DNA of 64,000 nt from assembly GCF_032854445.1 (NCBI RefSeq), contig NC_088300.1:3040001-3104000 (forward strand), written 5' to 3'. The position numbers and the translations under genes were made by a program. The notes under the pieces are model-generated. The model saw only the letters and a program-made list of their open reading frames with translations, made no database searches and had not been told where the DNA came from. Origin of the DNA: Liolophura sinensis (Eukaryota; Mollusca; Polyplacophora; Chitonida; Chitonidae). Shown here one piece after another: positions 36,901 to 50,484 of this stretch; the first letter of the stretch is position 1; the number at the start of each line of letters is the position of its first letter.

Positions 36901-39900
36901 CACTTTGCCACGGTAAGAGGAGAAAAACCACCAGCCGGCAACCCATTGATTTTGGTCGTCGCCAGTAAATCCGCGGATGCAGGCAGCAATCTAAAAGGGA
37001 TAGACGATACGCCTTTATTATTCAAAGCTTGAAGAGTGTGGCGTGATTAACAACTAGCAATTGACAGAAAATTGGTCAGCGCTTATCGTTTCCAAACGCC
37101 CTTCACTCCATTAACGGTCAGCCAGAGCAGTCCATGCTGATACCGGCGATAGCAGGGGAACAATACTCACCCGACCTGCGCGACCCGCCGCAGATTCTTC
37201 ATGGGCAATCTGATCTGAGGCTAACCTATGATAGCCCAATAAACCCAATCTACATTCAGGTTTTCATGCCAGAGGAATATAAATAATACGGCAAAATATC
37301 GGAATTACCGAAATCTGCGATAGGCACGTGTAATTTCTCGTAGGTGTAAAGTCTCGTAGGTTATAGTACGGGGAATATTGCCACAACTTCACACGTGTCA
37401 AAATATACACAGCAAAAAAAGACAAACAAAAGTTGTATATTTAGTCGTTAATCAATCAAATATACATGCGTCATTAATTTGTACGGCTGTTTTTATAGTG
37501 TAACTGGTATCAAGATAAATTTTTTATTTCACATACATATTTTCACATTTCGCTACGCAAAGAAAGATATGCTTTCTACATGTCTTGGTTCGTTGTTGTT
37601 TTAGATACAACCATGAACTAAATCGCCCAAAAAAAAATCCCAAACTGTAACACATGCACGACTGCTGTCTTCAAATTATTCACTTATTTATGCACTTGTG
37701 CGCATACTCATTCTTTCGTCCATATATTGAACCTCTAACTCGTACCTCTAGACCGACGCCATTGACTAACATGTATATATATACCAAAGCAAAAAATCTG
37801 AATTAAAAGAACAACCAGAAGAAAGACAAAAATTAAGAATTTCTTTACATCGCAGAGAAGTTGAAAGAGGCACGCATCATAAAACTGGCAGCATATGGTG
37901 TCTCCCTGATTGGATGACAATTTTAACAATGCAACTATTACTCCATCTGTGTCTGATGTCTGGGATCGTGAGACCAAACATTTGCATATACACTCAGGAC
38001 GCGCCATAAATTGTTCATATATTCCGACAGTTTTACGGCTATATGCACAAAAACGTGAAGGGTGAATTCATAGCAGACATAGCATAGCAACAACATATAG
38101 ACCAGATTAATATCAGTTGAACTCTTAATTCAATGCAAATTTCATGCGAATGCACCTCTTTCCCGTATACCTTTTTAAGTATCTGACGCACGTTATTTTC
38201 TTTCCCATGCAAGCAGGAGATGTTTATGCGTTTATGTTTTGTTTAATAACATTTTTTCCTAAGGATCAAAGAGAAGACGGTTTCTAACATGTACAGATTA
38301 CCTATAACAATGGCTGAATGAGTGAAGAATTGTCGATGTGTTTTGTGGTTTAAAGCACTTATATATTGTTGGAATTCTGTGTCAACCAGATACACCTCGA
38401 AGGTGATAATCCGGCCTGTGACAAAGGATCAAAGCCCCCTTATCGTTTTCACTCTTACTTGTAATATCTAGGTCAGTTTTGTTTCGCCCAGTGTGCTGTA
38501 AAGGCAAATAATCCATTTTTATTTATATAGTCATTTTATCTGATTAAATTCGTTTATGGCATTTCCCTGCATGTTGGTCTTGCCCAGAGCGATGTTCAGC
38601 GAAAATGTAACGTTTAAATAATCAATAACATGATAAGAGTTTTAGGGCTTATTGTATGCCTACGTCAGCCAAGGTGGCGCTATGGTTACGTGCTGGTCGT
38701 CTGCTTTTATTGATTAAGTCTCGCGTTTGTCTATCACTGGCGGCAAACATGCTGAATTGGCGATTATACTGGGCCACATTACTGCTGATTATTTTCAACA
38801 ACAGCTGTTGCATTCCAGTCATCCTCGCATGTACACTGATCTGTTTGCACTTCTAGCCATTTACTCTTGCTCCGGTCAGTTTCTTCCAAGTTATGGGCAT
38901 TGATGTTTTCACGCCATGGAACAAAGACCTATTGGTCATTTTGATGTGCGGCATAAAAACCAATTTTGGCGCAATGCCCATGCGAACGAAATCCGACATA
39001 TGCAAATACGGCTCAGCGCCCGCTTGGAAAATTTCAAATGAGGAGATCCATTAAAGATTGGCCATTGAAAGGCGGCGTGAAACGCGATCGTTCAGCAACC
39101 CAGAAGAATTGTGCCTCACGCCTGGCTGCCTATTTAATCGCCTCGTCATGTTTATGGCTTTTATTTTTCCAGGGCAGTTTACAATTACAAAAAGGTAAAT
39201 GCTAGTGGCTGCTGACCAGAGCTGTGGTGGAAGGATGATAAATAGTGAGCTAGGCCGGATTTATTCAGGCGGCTGATTCCCGCGGGGTCTAATAGATCAG
39301 CATCGTGGAGACAAGAAATTATTCTGACACTAGGCAGACGGCCCGGGTCCCCTGATCACAATACACTACCTCGCGCTCTAATATCACTTCTCCATTTCAA
39401 CGAGAACAAATAAACATAGACCAGAGAATGGGCATATTACTGATTGCTTCTCCATCATTCTTACAGCCTCCAATGCCTCTCCCGGGGGACACGGGGTAGG
39501 AGAGTGGCTCGCGATGTCATTTCTACCCAGCCCGCGCCCATGCACGCCGCCCATCGGGCTCGTTAAGAACGGATGGTCGTCTAATTCTAATTCATACACA
39601 AATCATTACAATTAACAACAGTTCTCTATGATAACCTGACCCCTGCTATTACTCGCAGTGGGTACTCAATGCAAGAGCACTGTGATCGTATCGTCCATGC
39701 AAGCTTTAAACTATGCTTTAACCAACGTCCTTGTGCCTTTTCATCGGGCACGTGGCCATGGTCAGTTTTGATAGGGGCCAGTAGGCTACTCATTAACATG
39801 CCGGATCGCAATGAATAGAACAATGCTCGTTCTTAGGAACACTAATCAAAGTTTACTGACACTGGTTTTTTTTCTTCGCCCGCTCAGAAAAATATTTGTC

Positions 39901-42900
39901 AAATTATTGGCTTATTAAAGCATTATTGAATTCATCTGTTCTGTTATACCACTAAAACCATTCAAGGATACAACGGCACAGCCAACATTGTGGTAGAGGG
40001 GTCGAGAATATCATTGTGCATAAGAGATAGAGAGAGAGAGAGGGAGATTGGTGGGTGGTGGTGTTGGATGGGGGTGGGTGATGGAGAGAGGGCGGGAGAA
40101 GGAGTGCGGTACAAAACTAGCATATATGTAATCTGAAAGCCAAAACTCTCAGTAAAGGGACAAGATTTGTACATGTCCTGAGTAGAATACATGCACAAAG
40201 GCCTAATGCTTATAACATAACAAAGATCTGTATATCAGGGGCCCTTTCCATTAATTTAAGACATTCCATTAGGTAAAATATAACTACGTCGTTTTGAGCT
40301 TTTGTATATACACAAATCTTCGTCATTTTTAAAAATAATTTTATCACTTGCGGATAATACGTAAACATACGTATACATTTAATATGTTGCTGGAAGACCT
40401 TCCTAGGTACGGTCGGAGATGAGGCCACCATGAGCCGGACTTGAACTAACAGCGACCACATTGGTGGGGGGCTCCTGAGTCACTGCGCCGAGCTGGCGCG
40501 CTAATTCCCTTGGCCACGGAGCCCCATCTCCCCAGTTCCTATATTGTGTAGGCCCTAAGCTGATACCCCAAAATACTTAATTTTCGATGACTTATCGTCA
40601 GCTGTGCCCCAGTAAGAAGCGCGTGCTAATTTGATGAAGGAATCTGGCGCGATCGAGCTAAGGCCGAACTTTAGTTTGCACGTTCTTTGTAGATACCACC
40701 CCATAGCCTCAGGCTGATTATTAAGGCCTAGCATACATATTTACAGAAACGATTTCCTTTTACATGAGAGCTGTGTGCCATGTAGATGTCTCGTGTCAGT
40801 TGTACCGTATTAATTATTATATATGTTCTAACAGTTCTGACACGAGGCATCTACCAGACGCGGTTCTAATGTCAAAGGAAATGGTTTTCAGCTATGATCT
40901 TTTCTAGGTCAAGAAAGAATGTCAGCACCCGGGTTTACTCAGATAGCATCCATTTAATAAGGCCCTATTAGAAGCGAGTGTTTTACAAATGTTTTCCGTT
41001 CGTTATACAGCTTCATTGGTTCACAGCTCGCCTTGTTTCCGCCGACCACTTGGTCAGACTGACTATAATAGATTTCAGAGGGTACAATGTATAAATTTCA
41101 AGTGCCCTCTCGCAGATTTTCCGCCCTGCGTGCGAGAACTGATTTCTCTCTCCACGTTCAATTCACAGAATAGCACAATCGATTATATGAATATCGCCTG
41201 AGTCACAGCTAAAAAATCCAGTAGCACACACAGCAGCAGGCTTTATATGGTTTCAAATTGGATGTATTATATTGGACAGAGTTACAAAAAGCGAGATAGT
41301 GGGATACAGCGGGAACAGAGCGGGAAATGATTGTCACGAGGAGCCGTGTGCACGAAGAAGAAACGAGGACTATTCACACTCCCGCCTTTGTGTATCATTC
41401 ATTTTATCGACCGAAATTTTTCCTTCCCAATAACAATTATTCGAGACTCATCCATAATTTATCAGCACGTTAGAGACATTCTTTTTCCCTCCACCTCCGA
41501 TAGACATGTAATGGGTATAATTGTCAGCAAAAATAAATGATCATTTGCCCCCTACCGGATGCTGTTCTTCTCCGGATATATTCGCCCAACGCGGCCGGAA
41601 AATATATATGGAATCTACCACCTACTTTCTGTCTTTTTTGTTCCATTTCAGCATTCGGAAGCACTCAACCCGTGCAATTCCATCAAAACGGTCCACTGAC
41701 TACTATGAACGATTTCTACAAAGCAAAATGACCAGGGTCCATGGCCCAAGGTTGGAAATGTATCATCGCTGTGCAACCTGCACGGTGTTATCAATTAGCC
41801 AAGGATTTGCCATGCAACAAATGTAACGTGTCACCCGAGACGCTGTGCCTTTTAATGTATAAATTGTGATGCTTGTATAAAGTAAGAGATGTGCTATTTA
41901 GACATTTTATATTAAACAAAACTCAAACAGAGAACAGCTAGGCGACAAATGCTACACCACGGCACTCAATTAGCAGTGCCAGAGGCTACCGCTTTCTCTT
42001 ATCGATGCACGTACGTCAATGAATACATGAGAAAAGCAAACCCTGCCTTTGTACTTTTAAGGTGCCTGCGACCATTTCTATTAACGAATGCCATTTTCAC
42101 GGACCAAGGCAAATACCAAGGTGAGATTAGCTTCGTTGGTTATTTAGAACTGCAATGACAAAACAAAGCCATTTTCTACACGCACGAAGTGCATGATCTT
42201 AATATCATAAAATCTCCACTAGTAATTTCAATTTTCATGAAGAATTCCCCATGTAACCTGTATGATATTCTTTACAACCGTAACATAGTCGATCCCATTA
42301 TTCTCATTGCTTCTCCATGACGCGGCTGAACTGACAGGATTAATAGTTAATACGTCCAAATGCATATTGTCCTGAGCCTCCCAGACCGTTCCACAAAGGG
42401 AACCCGATGGTGAAGCCGTCAGAGAGATACACCAAAAGTAAAGGCATGAAAGGCATGAAAGTTCCACGATAGCATGCCATTAATTAACACTGGAATGTTT
42501 AATGAGCTCGTTTACTGGTGTAAAACGGACATGTTTCTGTCAATAAGCTGTTTGTAAGACAAGACTGCTGGTGCCGTGCACAACAAAGGGGAGGAGCGCC
42601 AATGCGGCCTTTGTCTGCTGTACTGGGACTATCTGTCCGTTTTCCCGCATTACTTTCTGAATGCAGCTATTCTGCCATTCACAACAGCACATCTACTCCC
42701 ATATATACACTGTATATATAGGGCATATACATCCCGCGGCAACACATTTTATCCCAAACAGAAACATTAATATATTACATGGAAATTAACTTACCCGAAA
42801 CAAACAAACAAAAGAAAAAACCCTATAAATTACACGCATATGTATGCTCAGCTATTCTTCGCACAGATAAACCTGATTAGGTTTTCGGTTTTGTTTAATC

Positions 42901-43110
42901 AGGCACTACTAATTCTGTCTTTTTATTTGGTGTCAGTATACGATGGTAATGACGGCTATCTCCAAGTAATTAACAAGGGAGCCGAGTTTACGTGTAATGA
43001 CTCCTATAATGAAAAAGCTATCAAAAGCGTGAATAGAAAACAGAAGCTGCCAATTTCTACAGATATATCTCCATTAATAAGAAATAGCACATGCAAATTT
43101 CATGTAAGTG
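36901..43110. promoter_or_regulatory. Candidate cis-regulatory domain (cluster of enhancer-like blocks)
   Basis: In contrast to the rest of the window, this 6.2-kb stretch has no minisatellites and only one SINE fragment. It holds several blocks of balanced base composition dense in known transcription-factor words. Examples are homeodomain TAAT clusters (39575-39620; 42880-43090 with aagtaattaacaag and ccattaataag), POU octamer-like atgcaaat (38996-39005; 43090-43098), and Sox/TCF-like aacaaagg and cctttgt (41385-41440; 42575-42620). No open frame is convincing. The call rests on motif density and repeat depletion only; conservation was not tested. Confidence 0.4.
40386..40525 (-). mobile_element. 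SINE fragment (tRNA head and part of body)
   Basis: Minus-strand head (ggctccgtggccaaggg, a box A relative) and box B region (agttcaagtcc), truncated in the body. Same family as 29675-29920. Confidence 0.75.
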
Positions 43111-43525
43111 AATAGATTGTGGGATGGGGGTGAAGGGAGGGGGGGGGAGCCCTAGTGCGATGAGGGAGGCCATTCTTGTGGATGGGATTTTTTGTTGTGC
43201 GCGGTGCATTTTGGACAATGCAAGCATTGTTCACATTACTTAATCAAAACTATAAAATTTTGTATCAAAACTATATTCACATGGACGCAAACATTCCATC
43301 TGCAGCTTTGACACGGGTAACTGAAGTAATCAAAACCAGACACATTTCAGTCATCACATAACCCTTTACTTTGTTTTTATTATAATGACTAATATGGATA
43401 AAATTTAAAACCGTTGTAATTTTATTTCGCAAATGTATGGTTTCAAAGAAAAAGAGAAACACTCCACACTTTAAAGGACATTATAGTTGAAAGCTTTACT
43501 CAAATTTTAAGCATGCTAGCTTCTA

Positions 43526-43644
43526 CTCCGGCCGTAGGTGGGAAGGTCTGGCAAAACCTGCGGATGGTCGTGGGTTTTCTCCCATCATAATGCTAGCCAC
43601 CGTCGTATAAGTGACACCAATGAAGTAAAAAAAAATAAATAAAA
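43526..43644 (+). mobile_element. SINE fragment (body, 3' domain, A-rich tail)
   Basis: 5'-truncated copy beginning ctccggccgtaggtgggaagg, with cctgcggatggtcgtgggtt, the 3' domain, then an (aaat)-rich tail. Confidence 0.8.
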
Positions 43645-45685
43645 TTTTAAAATATACGACACCTTGTATTGAAAACAGCATGCGTGTGGAAATATACTTA
43701 GACATGGTTAATGTATTTTACCCAACGCTGTGGTTCGACAGGTAGACTGGACTATATTACTTACACCATAGTTATTAAATAAGACAACAATTAGACAGAA
43801 GTTAATAACTTAGCAAGAATATATAGTTTTTGTCATTGAGACTTATAAACAGTTGATGGCATTCGTTATTTAACCATTGATGTCGGCATGAAGATGGTCA
43901 ACCGGTTGGACTCTCGTGAAAATTTTATGAACACACATGCAGGATAAACTATATTGTACTTGTAGTGAGTTTACAGACCATTTTCTTTGCGGTCTTTGTT
44001 CCTGTACGTTCTGAATTTCTCTGGCGAAGACGAATATGTAATCCACTGAAACCTAAGCCGACAAACGATCTTTTCAGAAGGAGGCATAAACGTGAAGCCA
44101 GTTGTATTTAATTTTAATTATTCACTTGACAAAGAGAGATCATAGTAGCCGGGATGTTAAGGCTAATAGCGAGCGGTAAGTAGATCCTGCCATCTATTAA
44201 CCACTGCTATCTTAGCGCGTGTTTTTCCAGCAATTCTCGATTACCAAGATGGTCGCCAAACCATCGTTCTGCAACCCGATCGAGAACAATGAACGAGAGA
44301 AGACTTCAAAGGAATAGTAGAGATCAAATCATTCGCTGATTATCAGTGTTTGACAGATCCCGTGGGTAAGACAATGAGAGAAAAGGGAAGAGTAGACTGG
44401 GAGAGAAGACCTTGTGGAGCGATATGCACAATAGAAGACAATCAGTTTTAATAATATCGTCACGTGTAACAGGAAATGGGAGAGCTTACTGAACAATAGG
44501 TCTATGCAGAACTGTCAGAAGACAGTCACCATAGTAATATGCGTCTTCCATCTGACGTCTGGATCAGGACTGTATCAGGACTCCAAACACAATCGTGTAT
44601 GTATTTAAAGGGTATATTAATTCCTTCAAACAATGTCTTCAGGTCAAAACTGTCACACAACTGAGCAGGTTCAAATCAGCAAATACGTTCATTGGTGAGC
44701 TGCATGTGACATTTTAGATTCAAATATTCACGCAGCGATGTGAAGATGGTACAGTTTTTGTGAAACGTACGTGTTGTAGCCACATGGCAATTAAAAAGTT
44801 TACGCTGGGCCGAGCTGGGAATTGCACACATCTTGTATAATCACGGTATAGACAGTCTTATCTGGCCTCGCGTGGATGAAAGGGTATTTGGATGTGATGT
44901 GTTCTCGATCGATATAATCCACCAGAGTTCGCTAAACCTGTGTAATAAGCGCCGGGCAAACCGGACAGCAATTCCCTAGTGAATTATTCAGATAAAAAAG
45001 ATCAATGCTGTATTTTGCGTTACTTTTTAAACCCTGGCTATGAAATGATGGGATGAGGAAACACGCGCAGCCTTTATATGATTAACCCGTATATAGGGCT
45101 TGAACTGAAAAATGGGATATAGGAATCAATATTTTATAAACAACGATAACACATCTGACAAAATTACGGTATTTAATCTTTTAACTGCGGTCCAAAACGG
45201 TTTAAACTCAAATCTTACTCAGATTACTTTCTCACAAGGTTTTTAGTTCTGTTTCATGGAATTCAATGGGTCCCTGTATTCACTGGTTTTCTCGGGTCAT
45301 TGAGTCAGTATCTGCCGGATAATTTTATTTTCATCACCTGTCTGTTCTTGGAAAGGGTTTGAGAAAAACCCATTTAAGAGATATGGACACGCGAATAAAA
45401 CAGCTTTAAAACCTCTTTGATGTGTCTCATCTTGATAAATTGGTATCAAAATTTCACTGAAAGTGCCTTTGTAAATTAAATAGTTTCATCTAGCAGTAAA
45501 TTATGCACATTTCATAAATCTGAGCTTATACGCTGAATGACACAAACAACTAAATCTTAGTATATAAGGCATGGTCAGTTGGCACATAATATTTGAAATA
45601 TAACAGCATAAAGATCATATTGATGGCAGAACCTTACCACTTAGTGTTTTTAATAAGACAGATACAACTTTTAACTTGTCTATTA
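43645..45685. other. Unique sequence with one small plus-strand exon candidate
   Basis: No array. The only item worth naming is the open segment at 44231-44317, listed separately. Confidence 0.4.
44231..44317 (+). CDS. Small plus-strand open segment, possible terminal exon or short ORF
   Basis: A good acceptor (gcgcgtgtttttccag) precedes QFSITKMVAKPSFCNP, then IENNEREKTSKE and a TAG stop. The internal ATG at 44249 has a good context (ccaagATGg) and would give a 22-residue peptide. Codons are coding-like (aac ccg atc gag aac). No partner exon is found and no family is recognised. Confidence 0.25.
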   Translation, partial: QFSITKMVAKPSFCNPIENNEREKTSKE

Positions 45686-45689
45686 ACTT

Positions 45690-47862
45690 GGCTCCACCAA
45701 GTTAGCGATTAGAGACAGGCTACATTCTCCATTTTGGCTCCAAAAAGTTAGCGACAAGACAGATGCTAGATTCTCCATTTTGACTCCACCAAGTTAGCCA
45801 CTAGAGAGATTCTAGATTCTCCATTTTGACTACACCAAGTTAGCCATTAGAGAGATGCTAGATTCTCCATTTTGGCTCCACCAAGTTTGCGACAAGACAG
45901 ATGCTAGATTCTCCATTTTGACTCCACCAAGTTAGCCACTAGAGAGATGCTAGATTCTCCATTTTGACTCCACCAAGTTAGCCACTAGAGAGATGCTAGA
46001 TTCTCCATTTTGGCTCCACCAAGTTAGCCACTAGAGAGATGCTAGATTCTCCATTTTTGCTCCACCAAGTTCGCGACAAGACAGATGCTAGATTCTCCAT
46101 TTTGCCTCCACCAAGACCGCGACAAGACAGATGCTAGATTCTCCATTTTGGCTCTACCAAGTTAGCCACTAGAGAGATGCTAGATTCTCCATTTGGCTCC
46201 AGCAAGTTCGCGACAAGACAGATGCTAGATTCTCCATTTTGGCTCCACCAAGGTAGCGACAAGACAGATGCTAGATTCTCCATTTTGGCTCCACCAAGGT
46301 AGCGACAAGACAGATGCTAGATTCTCCATTTTGGCTCCACCAAGTTAGCGACAAGACAGATGCTAGATTCTCCATTTTGGCTCCACCAAGTTCGCGACAA
46401 GACAGATGCTAGATTCTCCATTTTGGCTCCACCAAGATCGCAACAAGACAGATGCTAAATTCTCCATTTTTGCTCTACCAAGTTAGCCACTAGAGAGATG
46501 CTAGATTCTCCATTTTGGCTCCACCAAGTTAACCACTAGAAAGATGCTAGATTCTCCATTTTTGCTCCACCAAGTTCGCGACAAGAAAGATGCTAGATTC
46601 TCCATTTTGGCTCCACCAAGTTAGCGACAAGACAGATGCTAGATTCTCCATTTTGGCTCCACCAAGTTCGTGACAAGACAGATGCTAGATTCTCCATTTT
46701 GGCTCCACCAAGATCGCGACAAGACAGATGCTAGATTCTCCATTTTGGCTCTACCAAGTTAGCCACTAGAGAGATGCTAGATTCTCCATTTGGCTCCACC
46801 AAGTTCGCGACAAGAGAGATGCTAGATTCTCCATTTTGGCTGCACCAAGTTTGCGACAAGACAGATCCTAGATTCTCCATTTTGGCTCCACCAAGATCGC
46901 GACAAGACAGATGCTAGATTCTCCATTTTGGCTCCACCAAGTTAGCCACTAGAGAGATGCTAGATTCTCTATTTTGGCTCCACCAAGTTAGCCACTAGAG
47001 AGATGCTAGATTCTCTATTTTGGCTCCACCAAGTTAGCCACTAGAGAGATGCTAGATTCTCCATTTTGGCTCCACCAAGTTAGCCACTAGAGAGATGCTA
47101 GATTCTCCATTTTGGCTCCACCAAGTTAGCCACTAGAGAGATGCTAGATTCTCTATTTTGGCTCCACCAAGTTAGCCACTAGAGAGATGCTAGATTCTCC
47201 ATTTTTGCTCCACCAAGTTCGCGACAAGAAAGATGCTAGATTCTCCATTTTGGCTCCACCAAGTTAGCGACAAGACAGATGCTAGATTCTCCATTTTGGC
47301 TCCACCAAGTTCGTGACAAGACAGATGCTAGATTCTCCATTTTGGCTCCACCAAGATCGCGACAAGACAGATGCTAGATTCTCCATTTTGGCTCTACCAA
47401 GTTAGCCACTAGAGAGATGCTAGATTCTCCATTTGGCTCCACCAAGTTCGCGACAAGAGAGATGCTAGATTCTCCATTTTGGCTGCACCAAGTTTGCGAC
47501 AAGACAGATGCTAGATTCTCCATTTTGGCTCCACCAAGATCGCGACAAGACAGATGCTAGATTCTCCATTTTGGCTCCACCAAGTTAGCCACTAGAGAGA
47601 TGCTAGATTCTCTATTTTGGCTCCACCAAGTTAGCCACTAGAGAGATGCTAGATTCTCTATTTTGGCTCCACCAAGTTAGCCACTAGAGAGATGCTAGAT
47701 TCTCCATTTTGGCTCCACCAAGTTAGCCACTAGAGAGATGCTAGATTCTCCATTTTGGCTCCACCAAGTTAGCCACTAGAGAGATGCTAGATTCTCTATT
47801 TTGGCTCCACCAAGTTAGCCACTAGAGAGATGCTAGATTCTCCATTTTGGCTCCACCTAGTT
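45690..47862. repeat. 46-bp satellite with 644-bp (14-unit) higher-order duplication
   Basis: About 47 copies of a 46-bp unit, gctagattctccattttggc followed by tccaccaagttagccactag and agagat. Two unit classes alternate irregularly: one with ttagccactagagagat, the other with ttcgcgacaagacagat. A marker (gcgacaagaaagatgctag) at 46577 recurs at 47221, exactly 644 = 14 x 46 bp away. The two 14-unit blocks follow the same class order with almost no differences (one seen at about 46867). Edge units (45.69 and 47.87-48.0 kb) are diverged. Confidence 0.97.
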
Positions 47863-48420
47863 GATCATTACATATGTACAAGAGTTAATTGTTGGCTCCA
47901 CCAGTTAAATCACTACAAAGATGCTAGAACTGGTATGCTGGCTCTACCAAGGTGATCATTACAAACATGTCAGAGTTGGCATGTTGACTCTACCAAGTTG
48001 ATTTGTTTGATCATTTGGTCACTTCCTATACAGACATTGATATATATTCATTCATATATGATATCATGTAATAAAATTTATTTGATGGTGCTTTAGGCCA
48101 CACTCAAAAATAGTTCACTTGTATGACAGGGGCCAGCGTTATGGTGGGGAGAAAGAGGCTATATTACATATTTTTCTAGAAGTAAAATGGCAAAATACTG
48201 CAGTACAACATCCAGCAAATTCAGCATTCCACAAATGAAATTAATGAAAAACACATAAAACCTAAATATTTTTTGGAGTCAAAGATAAATATTTTAATTT
48301 TTTGTTTATTTAACTTCTTTCAGATCTAGTTCAGACAACTTTGCCAAACTGGTTCAGAAGATTAATGACCACAGTTAAATGTCCATGTTGACTGGTAACG
48401 TAGATGTGTGTAATCTGCTT
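47863..48420. other. Decayed satellite edge and unique sequence
   Basis: To about 48000, relics of the 46-bp unit (ggctccaccagttaaatcac; tgactctaccaagttga) fade out; a SINE fragment follows. Confidence 0.6.
48075..48160 (-). mobile_element. SINE fragment (3' domain)
   Basis: Diverged minus-strand copy of the SINE 3' end: ggtgctttaggccacactca and agcgttatggtggggag match the ggtgctttacgccgtactca and agcattatggtgggagg of better copies. Confidence 0.65.
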
Positions 48421-48640
48421 GACAATTATTAATATCCTTTAACCAGATACATATTTTGACCAGCTGTGTTTTATACAACTCTGGACAGAAAGAAGCATAA
48501 TAAAACATACATTTTATCAAAAAAACAATTATTAATATCCTTTAACCAGATACATGTACATATTTTGACCAGCTGTGTTTTATACAACTCTGGACAGGAA
48601 GAAAAACATAATAAAAGATACATTTTATCCAAAAAAAAAA
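48421..48640. repeat. Two-copy tandem duplication (~103 bp)
   Basis: acaattattaatatccttta starts at 48422 and 48525. Both copies run through ccagctgtgttttatacaac and end in an A-rich stretch (poly-A in copy 2). Confidence 0.9.
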
Positions 48641-49084
48641 AAAAAGAATTGCTACCAAATGTAAGTGTCCTAAACCTGCATTTACCTTTCATGTAATTCT
48701 TCACCATGTGCTGGAAGCAGCATGTCAAACATCAGGGCCCACATTATTTATCTTGTCATCCAAACATTGCTGCTGGCAGAATGCCCCACTGTTAACTGTT
48801 ACAGAAATACAAACACACCTGGCTATGCATTAGTACATATACATGTAGCAACATATGAAACAGTTCTACAAAGGATGTGCTAAATTTAGAAAAAAAAATA
48901 CACTCTTACATTTTATAGTTTTACACTCTGTGACAGTACAGCATGACAGAGTTTGAGAGAAAAGAAAATATATGCATATAAGTATGTGTAAACATGAATG
49001 TTCAAAATAAATAAAAAGCAAATAAAGTTAAGTGTAAATTGTGAAAAAAAAAATATAATAATGATGCATCCTGAAGCAAAAAGC

Positions 49085-49292
49085 GAGCAAGGCTGAACCA
49101 CTGGCAGACCTTTCTGACGTAAAACCCCAGCAAAGGCTGAACCACTGGCAGACCAATCTGAAGTAAAACCCCAGCAAAGGCTGAACCACTGGCAGACCAT
49201 TCTGAAGTAAAACCCCAGCAAAGGCTGAACCACTGGCAGACCTTTCTGACGTAAAACCCGAGCAAGGCTGAACCACTGGCAGACCATTCTGA
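49085..49292. repeat. 44-bp minisatellite
   Basis: Five copies of ggctgaaccactggcagacc plus (t/a)(t/a)tctgaagtaaaaccccagca; starts at 49093 and 49137 give a period of 44. Three overlapping minus ORFs across it are artefacts. Confidence 0.95.
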
Positions 49293-50385
49293 AGGTTTAT
49301 ACAAGCAATGTCTTGAAGCGTCCACAGAATGAATTTTGAATGATTCAAACTCTATAAATAACAATTCTCTAATAATAAACAATTTGCTTAATAAAACACA
49401 TGTAGTTTTCTCCTATAAGGACACACATATTTCTGTCTTGCATGCCACATGAACTTTTAGATAAAACATACTGTTCATGCTACACATAAAACTAACTAGA
49501 AGACTATTTTCTACCAACAGGTAGTCCTGTCATTTGATGATGAAAAATGACAAATAATACTGTTACAAGATGAGAGAGTTTACTAAAACATTTCCACGGG
49601 CAAATCAATGGGTTAAGAAAGAACATGGACCCTTGTCAGTATTAATCCAACCCTTTCCATAATTGTCCAATTCCTGACAGCCCGTTAATGAGTAGCAACA
49701 TCCGGCAAAAGACTCAAATCTTGAGCATTATAATTTGGACTTGAGCGGGATCCAGGCCGAGTCTGTTTTAATATAGTTAATATTAGCTCTCATTGGTTAT
49801 ATTAGCCCTGGCAGTCCATCAAACTGATCAGCCTTTCTGACCCCAGCTCAGCTTAAACCTCCACCTAACTAGCCAGTGATGTGCTTCCAATTACCGTACA
49901 TCCCCTCAAAAATCACACATTTCTCTCAAAAATAACAGTGCTTAAATTTAGCTCTGCATGATCACTGATCATTTGGTGACATTTTTAGTGTGCTGTTAGA
50001 CACAAAAGAACCTTAACATGCCAATATAAAACTAATTTCTCTTTTCATTTAAGTTCATTTTTTCCTCTGCAATGACAAAAATGCAAATTTGTTTGTTCTC
50101 TGCACAGTCTGTGTACATCTCCCCTCATCCCGGCTTAACATCCAATACCAAATAACAAAGAATTATTTTACCTTTGTCTGTGATTTAATAATTATACACA
50201 TAGATGTCATTCCAAACTCTTCACTTTGATATTTTTCAATGTTTTGTATGCATTTGTATCTTCCAACTAAACTAAAGGTGCCATGTTTTTGAAGAACAAG
50301 GCTGGAGCCAAGGTTGAACCTTGCGCTATATGCCACTGATAATTTATAGCCCATGTCATCTCCAATTATAGGAATTATTCCTCAG
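49293..50385. other. Unique sequence
   Basis: No supported feature. Confidence 0.4.
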
Positions 50386-50484
50386 CAAGACCATCAGACA
50401 CACTGGACATTCAGAGTACATACCAAGATAGACAGTTAGTCTGCGATCAGAGGGAGCCGCACGGAGTCATAGGCCAGTTCACAG
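50386..50484 (+). CDS. Candidate plus-strand internal exon
   Basis: Acceptor attattcctcag and donor ACAG/GTACCT flank 99 bp open in one plus frame: RPSDTLDIQSTYQDRQL, then VCDQREPHGVIGQFT. It enters and leaves in phase 1. Its 3' phase matches the start of the candidate exon at 60673-60866, the only other plausible plus-strand exon of size. Against it: the minus strand is also partly open here, and a plus-strand gene would have to overlap the minus-strand exons at 55.6 and 56.4 kb. Confidence 0.3.
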
